From: Flavobacterium tiangeerense
GTDB taxonomy: Bacteria > Bacteroidota > Bacteroidia > Flavobacteriales > Flavobacteriaceae
Reading direction: 5' to 3'
DNA: 64,000 nt
Assembly: GCF_007830355.1 (NCBI RefSeq)
Contig: NZ_VLKO01000006.1
Coordinates: forward strand, 124,001-188,000
Each line of letters begins with the position of its first letter. The stretch's first letter is position 1. Made by a program: the position numbers and the translations under genes. The notes under the pieces are model-generated. The model made no database searches and was not told the DNA's origin. It saw nothing but the letters and a program-made list of their open reading frames with translations. This document shows positions 36,005 through 44,801 of the stretch, one piece after another.

Positions 36005-36032
36005 TAAATTTGGTTTTATACAATCGATAACA
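36005..36032 (+). promoter_or_regulatory. candidate autoregulatory site of the LacI-type gene
   Basis: The -7-like box TAAATTTG (36005-36012) is followed 6 nt later by TACAATCGATAACA (36019-36032), which matches 12 of 14 positions of the operator TGCAATCGATTACA. The gene starts at 36095. No -33 TTG is seen. Weaker than the other three sites, so autoregulation is tentative. Confidence 0.5.
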
Positions 36033-36094
36033 TAGCTGTATTATTAACAAAAAAGTATTAGTTTTACACCATCAATATAAACTACTGATTCCCA

Positions 36095-37123
36095 ATGAGT
36101 GAGAAAATAACAATTTACGATATCGCAAAAGAGCTCAACATATCAGCAGCCACTGTATCAAGAGCTTTGAATAAAAATCCAAAAATTAGTGAGTCCACCA
36201 TTAAGCTTGTTCTAGATACTGCCGAAAAAATGAACTACAAGCAAAACCGACTTGCACTTGCTCTACGAAGTGGAAAAAGCGGAAATATTGGTGTAATTGT
36301 TCCTCGTATCAATACTAATTTTTTTGGATCTGTTATTCGCGGTATCGAAGAGGAGCTTCACCCTAATAAATACAACGTCATCATTTGTCAAACTCATGAA
36401 GATGAAAATAGAGAAATTGAAAACATAAACACCTTACTTGACGCACAAGTAGATGGAATTATGATTTCTATTACAAACGAATCAAAGAAAAATGAAAAAA
36501 TAATTCATAGAGTTTTAGAAAAAAAAGTACCCTTAATCTTTTTTGATAGAAAAAAAAATATAGATGGCGTAAGCTCCATTACTATTGATGATTTCAAAGC
36601 GGGTTATATGGCTACTAAACATTTAATAGATCAAGGCTGTACGAAAATTGCACATTTGAGTGGTGATCAATCTCTTGAAATTTATGAAAATCGTTTTAAA
36701 GGATATCAAAAAGCATTACTAGACCATGGATTTCCTTTTATAGAGGAATATGTTATTCGTTCTAAAAGTAATTTAGAAGAAGGAGCATTGGTAACCAAAA
36801 CATTATTACAACTAGAAACACCTCCTGATGCTATATTTTCGGCGAGTGATTTTGCTGCATTAGGAGCCATACAAGAATTAAAAAGTCAAGGTTTTACTTT
36901 GCCACAAGATTTTTGTGTGGTGGGTTTTGGAAACGAACCTTTTACAAAATTCATGGAACTCTCTATTACAACCATAGATCAATCTCCCCAAGAAATGGGA
37001 AAAATGGCTGCAAAAGTATTTTTAGAACAAATGAATTCTTCAGATAATTTTAAAATTGAAAAAAAGATTGTTCTCAATCCAATATTGCACATCAGAAAAT
37101 CTTCCTTAAGAAATCAGGAATAA
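36095..37123 (+). CDS. LacI-family transcriptional regulator of the pectin locus
   Basis: The 342-residue protein has the LacI HTH and hinge (ITIYDIAKELNISAATVSRA at residues 5-24, then LALALRSGKSGNIGVIVP) followed by a periplasmic-binding-like effector domain of about 275 residues (FGSVIRGIEEEL, FFDRKK, FSASDFAALGAIQEL, TTIDQSPQEMG). It should be a dimeric repressor whose inducer is a pathway intermediate such as KDG, galacturonate or DKI; which one cannot be read. It is the only regulator in the locus, and palindromic sites with a CG centre, as LacI proteins prefer, precede the three main pectin promoters and probably its own gene. Confidence 0.93.
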   Translation: MSEKITIYDIAKELNISAATVSRALNKNPKISESTIKLVLDTAEKMNYKQNRLALALRSGKSGNIGVIVPRINTNFFGSVIRGIEEELHPNKYNVIICQTHEDENREIENINTLLDAQVDGIMISITNESKKNEKIIHRVLEKKVPLIFFDRKKNIDGVSSITIDDFKAGYMATKHLIDQGCTKIAHLSGDQSLEIYENRFKGYQKALLDHGFPFIEEYVIRSKSNLEEGALVTKTLLQLETPPDAIFSASDFAALGAIQELKSQGFTLPQDFCVVGFGNEPFTKFMELSITTIDQSPQEMGKMAAKVFLEQMNSSDNFKIEKKIVLNPILHIRKSSLRNQE

Positions 37124-37159
37124 AAAAACGGATGTTGCAATTAAGCAACACCCGTTTTT
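37124..37159. terminator. bidirectional terminator between lacI-type gene and uxaA
   Basis: ACGGATGTTGC (37128-37138) pairs with GCAACACCCGT (37145-37155) with one mismatch. A residues precede the stem and T residues follow it, so it works for the regulator and also for the converging uxaA operon. Confidence 0.85.
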
Positions 37160-37204
37160 AACGAACTCTACTTGGTATTCAAATACTTACATCTTTATAT
37201 TAAA

Positions 37205-38821
37205 TTATAAAGAAACGCCTCTTTTCCATGGTATAAAATCATTCTGATTTAACAAAGCGGCTTTTGTTTTTATCTCACCGCTTGCCACTTGAATAATAAA
37301 CTCTAGCATTTCATCGGCCATTTCATCAATTGTTTTTTCACCAGTTATAATACCACCAGTATCAATATCAATAATATCAGACATCTTTTGCGCTAAGTCA
37401 GTATTAGAAGAAATTTTTACAACTGGTGCAATAGGATTCCCCGTTGGCGTTCCTAAACCTGTGGTAAAAAGAACCATATTAGCTCCTGATCCTACCATAG
37501 CAGTAGTGCATTCTACATCGTTTCCTGGAGTGCAAAGTAAATTTAAACCTGGTTTTGTAATATATTCTCCATAATCAGAAACACCAACAATAGGTGAAGT
37601 TCCACCTTTTTTGGCTGCTCCAGCAGATTTCATAGCATCTGTAATTAAACCATCTTTTATGTTTCCAGGTGACGGATTCATATCAAATCCTGAGCCTGCA
37701 TCAACTACTGTTTTTTCGTACCATTTCATTAGTTCCAAAAATCGAACACCAGCCTCATCATCAACACAACGGTTCACTAATTCTTGTTCTACTCCACACA
37801 ATTCTGGAAACTCTGAGAGTATGGTAGTAGCACCAAGAGCCGTCAACAAATCTGAGGTAACGCCCAAAGTTGGATTTGCTGATATACCTGAAAAACCATC
37901 AGATCCACCGCATTCTAAACCAATAGAAAGTTTAGACAAAGGAGCGGGTTTTCTTTCCAATTCATTGGCTTTTTTTATGGCTTCAAAAGTATCTTTAACA
38001 ACGCTACTCAACATAGCTTCAATAGTACCTATTTGTTGCTGATCATAAATCAAAACCGGTTTTGTACTCGTAGGATTTATTTCGTGTAGCGCATCTTTAA
38101 AAATTTGGATTTGTAAATTTTGACACCCTAAACTTAAAACAGTTGCACCAGCAACATTAGGATTATTTACATAACCAGCTAATAATTTAGCTAAACTATG
38201 TGAATCTTGACGAATACCACCACAACCACCCTGATGAGTTATAAATTTAACTTCAATATTTTGAAACAAATCTGAATTTTGTTTATTTGAAATCGTTTCG
38301 TTTTCCCCGTTTTCAGCACTTACTAATGACCTTAATAACAATTGATAATCATTCTCTTTAGGCTTCATGAGTTCTTTTTCAAAAATATCTTTTAAGATTT
38401 CAATATTTCTGTTTTCACAAAAAACAAGCGGAAAAAAAAGCCACACATTTTCTGTACCTACTTGCCCATCTTCTCTGTGATACCCATTAAAAGTTCGACT
38501 TTTCCATTTATCAATATTAGGAACTTCCCAACCAATAGTTTCTGTTTTTCCAGATACAGCATCACTTTCATGCTTTACATTATCAGTAGAGAGTAATCCA
38601 CCTTTTTCTATAAATGCACTCGCTTTACCAACTAAAACTCCGTACATGATGATTCTATCCCCTAAATTTAAATCATTCAAGGCAATTTTATGCTTCATTT
38701 TTACTGCAGCAGTAATGGTAATTGTATCATTTTCAAAATTGATATTTTCACCAGCTGTAAGATTAACTAATGCAACTGCTACATTATCTGATGGGTTTAC
38801 TTTTATTAATTTCTTTTGCAT
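37205..38821 (-). CDS. uxaA: altronate dehydratase
   Basis: The 538-residue enzyme dehydrates D-altronate to 2-keto-3-deoxygluconate (KDG) in the galacturonate branch. It has the two-part UxaA layout: an N-terminal SAF domain (about 1-95) and a C-terminal catalytic part from about 100. The latter includes HREDGQVGTENVWLFFPLVF, THQGGCGGIRQDSHSLAKLL, GLECGGSDGFSGISANPTLG and TPTGNPIAPVVKISSNT. The cysteine residues likely to bind an iron centre are kept. It follows uxaB by 27 nt and is the last gene of the uronate operon, ending at the bidirectional terminator. Confidence 0.95.
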   Translation of the reverse strand: MQKKLIKVNPSDNVAVALVNLTAGENINFENDTITITAAVKMKHKIALNDLNLGDRIIMYGVLVGKASAFIEKGGLLSTDNVKHESDAVSGKTETIGWEVPNIDKWKSRTFNGYHREDGQVGTENVWLFFPLVFCENRNIEILKDIFEKELMKPKENDYQLLLRSLVSAENGENETISNKQNSDLFQNIEVKFITHQGGCGGIRQDSHSLAKLLAGYVNNPNVAGATVLSLGCQNLQIQIFKDALHEINPTSTKPVLIYDQQQIGTIEAMLSSVVKDTFEAIKKANELERKPAPLSKLSIGLECGGSDGFSGISANPTLGVTSDLLTALGATTILSEFPELCGVEQELVNRCVDDEAGVRFLELMKWYEKTVVDAGSGFDMNPSPGNIKDGLITDAMKSAGAAKKGGTSPIVGVSDYGEYITKPGLNLLCTPGNDVECTTAMVGSGANMVLFTTGLGTPTGNPIAPVVKISSNTDLAQKMSDIIDIDTGGIITGEKTIDEMADEMLEFIIQVASGEIKTKAALLNQNDFIPWKRGVSL

Positions 38822-38848
38822 AATAAAAAATGTAATTCGTTGATGAAG

Positions 38849-40291
38849 TTATTTTTTTTGACTGAAATTAGCATAGCCCTTTTCAATCCCATTTTTTTCA
38901 ATTTCCGTCAATGCTAACACTAAATCATTGGATAATCCATTAATTGCATTTAAATCTTGCCCCCAAAAACCAATATTTGAAAGCGTTTTTTGAACTACTT
39001 CCTCTAAACTATTTGTTTTCCAAACATCCTCAAAAAAAGTTATAATTTCGGGATTGTCATCAAGGGGCAGTTTTTCTCCGTTCCAAGTTCCTTGATAAAA
39101 CCTAATGAGACAAGCAAAAGAAAACGTAAGATTTGTAGGTGTTTTGTTAAATTTTTTAACATATTCCACAATACTTGGTAGCACTCTAACTTTAAATTTA
39201 TCAATAGAATTTAGCGCAATACTTGATAAATTATGTTTTATGAAAGGATTTCTAAAACGGTCTAAAACATCCTCTGCAAAAAGATCAAGTTCTACCTTGT
39301 CCATTGCTATGGTTTCATTTATTTCTTTAAAAATAGCATCATTGACAAAAGAGCCTGTAAAAATATGATCTACAGTTTGTTTTACAGTTTCATTACCAAA
39401 TAGCAATGAAAATGGAACCATTGCAGTATGAGCACCATTTAAAATACGAACTTTTCTCGTTCTATACGGTTGCATATCATCTACAATTTTCACATCTAAA
39501 CTGGTTTTGTGAAAAGGTAATTTAGCTCTTAAAGCGTCACCACCTTCAATAACCCACAGAAAAAAGGTTTCAGCAGTTACAATTAAATTGTCGGTATACT
39601 CTAATTGATTGTTGTATTCCTCAATTTCAGTTCTTGGATAACCAGGTACAATCCTATCAACTAGCGTATTATGAAAACTATTATTTTGGTTTACCCAATC
39701 CATAAAATCAGTGCCTAAATTCCAATCATTACTGTATTTGATAATGAATTCCTTAAGCGTATCTGCATTATTATTAATTAATTCACATGGAATAATACAC
39801 AAACCTTTACTAGGATCCCCGTTAAAAAAATTAAATCTTTCGTATAAAAGAAGTGTTAACTTAGCGGGATAAGAACTAGGTGGTTGCATTGTAGGAGTGT
39901 CTGATGAGACATAAGCAATTCCAGACTCAGTAGTATTAGAAATCACAAATTGAAGCTCCTTTTCTTTGGCTAAAGCCAAAAAATCCTGAAAGTTTACATA
40001 TGGATTAATCCCTGTAACCAAGTTTGTAATTAATTTTTTCTCTTGGATTTCTTGTCCTTTAGTTAATCCTTTCAAGAATAGCGTATACAAACCATCTTGA
40101 TTGTTAAGCATGTCGACCATACCATTCTCTATGGGTTGAACAACTGCAATTCCTGCATTAAATTCTAAAGAATCATTAAGCTCTTGAAAAGCATAATCAA
40201 CAAAAGCTCTTAAAAAATTACCTTCGCCAAATTGCACCACTTTTATAGGATTTAAGACCTCTAGGTTTGTATTTTTTCTATTTAAATTCAT
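38849..40291 (-). CDS. uxaB: tagaturonate reductase
   Basis: The 480-residue NAD-dependent enzyme of the mannitol-dehydrogenase family reduces D-tagaturonate to D-altronate. The N-terminal dinucleotide fold shows VVQFGEGNFLRAFVDYAFQ, and the middle has DRIVPGYPR. The catalytic segment contains RTRKVRILNGAHTAMVPFSL, with the conserved Lys and Asn/His pattern of the family. Placement directly before uxaA and downstream of uxaC supports tagaturonate over fructuronate as substrate, although fructuronate reductase activity cannot be excluded by sequence. A 189-nt gap with an inverted repeat separates it from the SDR gene upstream; I see no promoter there. Confidence 0.92.
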   Translation of the reverse strand: MNLNRKNTNLEVLNPIKVVQFGEGNFLRAFVDYAFQELNDSLEFNAGIAVVQPIENGMVDMLNNQDGLYTLFLKGLTKGQEIQEKKLITNLVTGINPYVNFQDFLALAKEKELQFVISNTTESGIAYVSSDTPTMQPPSSYPAKLTLLLYERFNFFNGDPSKGLCIIPCELINNNADTLKEFIIKYSNDWNLGTDFMDWVNQNNSFHNTLVDRIVPGYPRTEIEEYNNQLEYTDNLIVTAETFFLWVIEGGDALRAKLPFHKTSLDVKIVDDMQPYRTRKVRILNGAHTAMVPFSLLFGNETVKQTVDHIFTGSFVNDAIFKEINETIAMDKVELDLFAEDVLDRFRNPFIKHNLSSIALNSIDKFKVRVLPSIVEYVKKFNKTPTNLTFSFACLIRFYQGTWNGEKLPLDDNPEIITFFEDVWKTNSLEEVVQKTLSNIGFWGQDLNAINGLSNDLVLALTEIEKNGIEKGYANFSQKK

Positions 40292-40360
40292 GATTTTAAA
40301 TTATTTAAAACTCTTTTACGGTACTTATAATAGACCTAAAAAAGTAGAAATTTTATGAAA

Positions 40361-40462
40361 GAGTATTATAAACGACTTACTTTTATGCTTACATCCTTTT
40401 ATTCTCTATGAGGAGTTAAGAATAACGATCAAAAAAACACGGTATAAGTCGCTTATTATACC
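40361..40462. repeat. imperfect inverted repeat upstream of uxaB
   Basis: GTATTATAAACGACTTA (arm around 40363-40379) is nearly complementary to GGTATAAGTCGCTTATTATACC (40441-40462): 15 of 17 positions match, with about 60 nt between. It may form a leader structure in the uronate operon mRNA or bind a regulator. It differs from the LacI-type operator. Confidence 0.45.
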
Positions 40463-40480
40463 TTTACTATAATACTATAT

Positions 40481-41296
40481 TTATACTCCACTAAAAATTG
40501 TAAAGCCTCCATCTACTGTAATTTTAGAACCGGTGACAAATTTTGATGCGTCACTTAACAACCATATTAATGCTCCTGCAAGTTCATCAGGATGACCAAA
40601 ACGTTTGAAAGGAGTACTTTGCAATACTTGATTTCCTCTATCAGTAAGAGTTCCATCTTGGTTTGTAAGCAAGGTTTTGTTTTGTTCTGTTAAAAAAAAA
40701 CCTGGCGCAATAGAATTCATTCTGATGGCATCTCCATACCGTTTGGCAAGTTCTGTAGCAAACCATTTAGTGTAACTGTCTATTGATGATTTAGCTAAAC
40801 TATACCCCAAAACTTTAGTTACCGCCAGTTGAGATACTACAGATGAAATATTAACTATACTGCCCGATCCTGCTTGTTGAATACTTGCACCAAAAACCTG
40901 TGTAGGTAAAATGGTTCCTAGTAAATTTAACTGCATCACTTGTTCTAAGGCATTAATATTAAGACTAAAAATATCCTGATCTGGTTGCACAACGGCATCT
41001 GGAATATTTCCTCCTGCAGCATTTACTAAACCATCAATCCTACCAAAAGCATCTAAAATTTTATCCCTTGCTAAAAGCAATTGGGCTTCATTTGTAACAT
41101 CTGCAAGTAAAGCAATGGCACTTCCACCTTTATCTTGTATTTCTTGAACTCGTTGATGAGCTATTTTTTCATTTCTGCCTAAAATACCAACAATACCTCC
41201 TGCACTAACAATACTTTTTATAAATGAATACCCTATAATTCCAGTTCCTCCAGTGACTACAATCACCTTCCCTTTTAATGAAAAATTAGTTTCCAT
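40481..41296 (-). CDS. SDR-family oxidoreductase, D-mannonate oxidoreductase-like
   Basis: The 271-residue enzyme is a classical short-chain dehydrogenase: TGGTGIIGYSF nucleotide-binding loop, NAAGG, and the catalytic Ser-Tyr-Lys in ISSVVS and GYSLAKSSID. The opening FSLKGKVIVVTGG and C terminus resemble the SDR-type D-mannonate oxidoreductase (fructuronate reductase) of Gram-positive uronate clusters. No UxuA mannonate dehydratase is in the window, so mannonate made here would need an enzyme elsewhere. Another substrate in the locus is equally possible. The start abuts the eda stop with no gap, so the two are cotranscribed. Confidence 0.82.
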   Translation of the reverse strand: METNFSLKGKVIVVTGGTGIIGYSFIKSIVSAGGIVGILGRNEKIAHQRVQEIQDKGGSAIALLADVTNEAQLLLARDKILDAFGRIDGLVNAAGGNIPDAVVQPDQDIFSLNINALEQVMQLNLLGTILPTQVFGASIQQAGSGSIVNISSVVSQLAVTKVLGYSLAKSSIDSYTKWFATELAKRYGDAIRMNSIAPGFFLTEQNKTLLTNQDGTLTDRGNQVLQSTPFKRFGHPDELAGALIWLLSDASKFVTGSKITVDGGFTIFSGV

Positions 41297-41977
41297 TTAC
41301 TTTTTATTTTCGTCTCGAATTTGTTTTATATTTTCAAGGGTATTTCTTACTGTGTTTTCAAGTCCAAGAAAATCTTGATTTTCTATTACAACTTTTGATA
41401 TTAATTGAGAACCAATACCCACACAAGTCACACCTGAATCAAACCAACTTTTTAAGTTTGCTTTATCTGTAGTTACACCGCCAGTAGGCATAATACTAGT
41501 CCAAGGACAAGGACCTTTGATTCCTTTGACAAATTGAGGACCGTATACATCTCCAGGAAAAAGTTTTACAATTTCACATCCTAATTCCTCTGCACGAGCA
41601 ATTTCTGTAAGGGATGCGCAACCCGGTGACCAAAGCACTTTCCTGCGATTGCAAATAAGTGCAATTTCTTCCCGCAATACAGGCGTAATAATAAAATTAG
41701 CTCCAAGTTGCATATACAGCGATGCTGCAGCAGCATCTGTAACAGAACCAACACCTAGAATCATTCCTGGCAGTTCTGATAATGCGTATTTATTCAAGAC
41801 TCCAAAAACTTCAAAAGCAAAATCACCACGACTGGTAAACTCCATCAATCTGGCACCACCATCATAACATGCTTTTATAATTTTTTTTCCAAGTTCTACG
41901 TCATTATGAAAAAACAATGGGACTAAACCCGTTGCCGCCATTGCATTTGCTACTTCAATTCTAGAATATCGTGCCAT
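41297..41977 (-). CDS. eda: 2-dehydro-3-deoxyphosphogluconate (KDPG) aldolase
   Basis: The 226-residue class I aldolase splits KDPG into pyruvate and glyceraldehyde 3-phosphate. It has the KDPG/KHG aldolase fold with GLVPLFFHND at the start, the glutamate in MEFTSRGD, LGVGSVTDAAAA, SPGCASLTEI, the Schiff-base lysine in VKLFPGDVYGPQFVKGIKGP, and a phosphate-binding TGGV. It lies between kdgK (11-nt gap) and the SDR gene (no gap). It closes the uronate pathway by delivering both products to central metabolism. Confidence 0.94.
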   Translation of the reverse strand: MARYSRIEVANAMAATGLVPLFFHNDVELGKKIIKACYDGGARLMEFTSRGDFAFEVFGVLNKYALSELPGMILGVGSVTDAAAASLYMQLGANFIITPVLREEIALICNRRKVLWSPGCASLTEIARAEELGCEIVKLFPGDVYGPQFVKGIKGPCPWTSIMPTGGVTTDKANLKSWFDSGVTCVGIGSQLISKVVIENQDFLGLENTVRNTLENIKQIRDENKK

Positions 41978-41988
41978 ATATTACTATT

Positions 41989-43011
41989 TTATCGTGAAAC
42001 TAAACCAGACCCGTCTCCATCTAGCATGTTTTCTATTTCTTTTATTGTAACCAAGTTATAATCTCCAGCAATGGTATGTTTTAAACAACAAGCTGCAACT
42101 GCAAAATCTAAAGCACGTTGATTACTTACTGGAAAATTCAATAATCCATAAATTAAACCACCCATAAAAGCATCCCCACTACCCACTCTATCCACCACAG
42201 GCGTTACTTCTTTTACCGCTGCATTACTTATATGCTCACCATCATATAATATCCCTCCAATTCTTTGATGTGATGCACTCACAGAATAGCGGAGTGTCGT
42301 AGCTGCAATTTTCAAGTTAGGACATAGCTGAAATAATTTACCGTATAAGGACGGCAATGAAACTAAGTCTTGATAATTAGGTTGCACTTTAGATAAACCC
42401 AACATAAAATATGCTGTATCAATATCACCTAAAATGACATTACTGTATTTAAGAATTTCTGGCATAACTTCACTAGGAGTTTTACCATATTGCCATAATT
42501 TAGATCTATAATTTAAATCACATGAAATAGTTAATCCCAATTTATGAGCCACAAGAACAGCTTCTAAGCAAGCTTCGGCAGCACTATTAGAAATTGCTGG
42601 AGTAATACCACTCCAGTGGAACCATGTTGCACCCTCAAAAACCTGTTCCCAATTAATTAACCCTTTCGTAATTGTAGCCATAGCGCTGTGGGCCCTATCA
42701 TAAACCACATTACTACCTCTTGTTCCTGCTCCAGTTTCTAAAAAATAAGTACCCAAACGTTCCCCGCCACGAAGAATATTTTTAGAACTTACGTTCATTT
42801 TTCTCATTTCTTTCTCTGCACAAACTCCTATCTCATTATCAGGAATTCTAGTAACAAATTCAGCTTCAATTCCATAATTTGCTAATGATGCCGCTACATT
42901 AAATTCACCGCCACCGTAAGATGCTGTAAAAGTTTTGGCTTGTTCAAAACGCAAATGTCTTTCTGTTGAAAGTCTTAACATTATTTCGCCAAAAGTGACT
43001 ACTTTACTCAT
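41989..43011 (-). CDS. kdgK: 2-keto-3-deoxygluconate (KDG) kinase, PfkB family
   Basis: The 340-residue kinase phosphorylates KDG to KDPG. PfkB family signs are the N-terminal TFGEIMLRL, the sugar-binding YGGGEFNVAASLANYG, GTYFLETGAGTRGS, and the catalytic DRVGSGDAFMGGLIYGLL, where the Asp is the base and the GSGD forms the anion hole. It sits between kdgF and eda with gaps of 14 and 11 nt, exactly where the two uronate branches meet. Substrate is inferred from context; the same family includes other sugar kinases. Confidence 0.9.
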   Translation of the reverse strand: MSKVVTFGEIMLRLSTERHLRFEQAKTFTASYGGGEFNVAASLANYGIEAEFVTRIPDNEIGVCAEKEMRKMNVSSKNILRGGERLGTYFLETGAGTRGSNVVYDRAHSAMATITKGLINWEQVFEGATWFHWSGITPAISNSAAEACLEAVLVAHKLGLTISCDLNYRSKLWQYGKTPSEVMPEILKYSNVILGDIDTAYFMLGLSKVQPNYQDLVSLPSLYGKLFQLCPNLKIAATTLRYSVSASHQRIGGILYDGEHISNAAVKEVTPVVDRVGSGDAFMGGLIYGLLNFPVSNQRALDFAVAACCLKHTIAGDYNLVTIKEIENMLDGDGSGLVSR

Positions 43012-43025
43012 TCAATATTCCTTTA

Positions 43026-43373
43026 CTATTTAATAAAATCAGCTCTCATAGGACTAAAAACATCAATCAAAATACCTTCTTCTAAGCATAAAACACCATG
43101 CAAACTATTAGAAGGAACCTGAAATGAATCCCCTTTTTTTAAAACACAGGTATCAGATTCTATGGTAACCTCAAATCTACCCTCGGCTACATACGTCAGT
43201 TGTGTATGTGTGTGCTTGTGTATAGGTCCTATAGCGCCTTCTTTAAACCTAACATTCACCATCATAACACGATCATCAAATCCTGTTAGCTGTCTTAAAA
43301 CACCAGTACTAGCAATTTCCCATTGCATTTCATCTGCCAAGAAAAATAATTGATTGGAACTATTTTGAGACAT
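43026..43373 (-). CDS. kdgF: cupin KdgF, opens 4,5-unsaturated uronate
   Basis: The 115-residue protein is a single cupin barrel. Metal ligands are visible in IGPIHKHTHTQLTYVAEG and the final SLHGV histidine. The end VLIDVFSPMRADF closely resembles the C terminus of enterobacterial KdgF, which converts 4,5-unsaturated galacturonate to 4-deoxy-L-threo-5-hexosulose uronate (DKI), the substrate of KduI. Its position between uxaC and kdgK, in an operon that also has kduI and kduD, fits that role. GH105 action would supply the unsaturated monomer. Confidence 0.9.
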   Translation of the reverse strand: MSQNSSNQLFFLADEMQWEIASTGVLRQLTGFDDRVMMVNVRFKEGAIGPIHKHTHTQLTYVAEGRFEVTIESDTCVLKKGDSFQVPSNSLHGVLCLEEGILIDVFSPMRADFIK

Positions 43374-43384
43374 AATCTTTTTAA

Positions 43385-44785
43385 TTACAAATTAAAATAC
43401 TCTTTTGCATTGTGGTAGCTAATGTCTGAAACCATTTTACCAATCCATTCCATATCTGGTGGTAACTCTCCCCTTTTAATTTCATCACCTAACAAATTAC
43501 ACAAAATTCTACGGAAATATTCATGTCTCGGAAATGATAAAAAACTTCTTGAATCAGTCAACATTCCTATAAAACAACTTATTAACCCCATATTAGAAAG
43601 TGCGTTTAATTGTTTTGTCATTCCATCCTTTTGATCCAAAAACCACCATCCTGAACCAAATTGTACTTTTCCTTTTACGCTACCATCATTAAAATTACCA
43701 ATCATAGTAGCCATAACTTCATTATCAGCAGGATTCAAATTATAAATTATCGTTTTTGTTAATTTATCTTGGCTATCCAAAGCATTTAAAAAACGAGAAA
43801 GTTTTAACGCTTGCGGATAATCTCCTATAGAATCCCATCCTGTGTCTGGCCCTAAAATACGGTGCATTCGCTCATTATTATTTCGTAATGCTCCTAAATG
43901 AAACTGTTGCACCCAGCCATACTTGTGATACGTTTCGGATAAAAACAATAAAATCGCTGATTGAAATTTAAAAGCCTCCTCAGTAGTTATAGACACGTTT
44001 TCTTTTTTCTTTCTAAAAATACGATTTACTTCAACCTCAGTAAAACTTTCGAAATAAATTTGATCCAAGCCATGATCACAAAGTTTACAACCGTTTTGAT
44101 CAAAATAATCAATTCTTTTTTCTAAAGCTACGCACAAATCAGCATACGAATCAATTGAAATACCTGCAGCTTCACCTAATGAATTCATATAAGCATTATA
44201 CCCATCGTTTAGAATAAGAATAGCTTTATCTGGTCTAAAAGCAGTACTAACTTTAGTTTCAAATGGGTTTTTAGTCAAAAACTGATGGTGTTCTAAGGTG
44301 TCAATTGGATCCTCAGTTGTACACACAAAACTGGCATTTACTTTTTTTAACAAGTTTTGAGTACTGTATTCTTTTGAAGCTATTTTTGCCGATGATTCCT
44401 CATAGATTTTTTCGGCTGTTTTTTCATTTAACAGCTCATGAATATCAAAATATCTGGCAAGTTCTAGGTGTGTCCAATGAAACAATGGATTACGCATAGT
44501 GTAAGGAACCGTTTTAGCCCATTGTAAAAACTTATCTTTATCAGTTGCATTACCAGTAATAAATTGTTCTTTAATACCCAGAGTTCTCATGGCACGCCAC
44601 TTGTAATGATCTCCATTTATCCAAACTTGAGTTATGTTTTCAAAAATTTTATCTTCAGCAATATACTGTGGTGACAGGTGATTATGATAATCTATAATAG
44701 GCTGATTTTTAGAAAAATCATGATACAACTCTTCTGCATATTTATTTTCTAATAAAAAATTATCGTGTATGAAAGGCGCACTCAT
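43385..44785 (-). CDS. uxaC: uronate isomerase
   Basis: The 466-residue enzyme isomerises D-galacturonate to D-tagaturonate (and glucuronate to fructuronate). It starts MSAPFIHDNFLLENKYAEEL, then PIIDYHNHLSP, whose HNH metal motif belongs to the amidohydrolase-like UxaC fold. Further segments are TTEDPIDTLEHH, WVQQFHLGALRNNNERMHRI, GSGWWFLDQKDGM and CFIGMLTDSRSFLSFPRHEY. Length is standard. It lies 17 nt from kduD and 11 nt from kdgF, and is the entry step of the saturated galacturonate branch. Confidence 0.96.
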   Translation of the reverse strand: MSAPFIHDNFLLENKYAEELYHDFSKNQPIIDYHNHLSPQYIAEDKIFENITQVWINGDHYKWRAMRTLGIKEQFITGNATDKDKFLQWAKTVPYTMRNPLFHWTHLELARYFDIHELLNEKTAEKIYEESSAKIASKEYSTQNLLKKVNASFVCTTEDPIDTLEHHQFLTKNPFETKVSTAFRPDKAILILNDGYNAYMNSLGEAAGISIDSYADLCVALEKRIDYFDQNGCKLCDHGLDQIYFESFTEVEVNRIFRKKKENVSITTEEAFKFQSAILLFLSETYHKYGWVQQFHLGALRNNNERMHRILGPDTGWDSIGDYPQALKLSRFLNALDSQDKLTKTIIYNLNPADNEVMATMIGNFNDGSVKGKVQFGSGWWFLDQKDGMTKQLNALSNMGLISCFIGMLTDSRSFLSFPRHEYFRRILCNLLGDEIKRGELPPDMEWIGKMVSDISYHNAKEYFNL

Positions 44786-44801
44786 TTTTTTAACTTTTGA
44801 A

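Larger units (their letters stand above)
35789..36094. promoter_or_regulatory. divergent control region of GH28-susCD operon and lacI-type gene
   Basis: About 300 A+T-rich bases hold the operon promoter with its operator (35844-35890) and a weaker operator-like site before the regulator (36005-36032). Between 35891 and 36004 I see no further motif. Confidence 0.7.
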
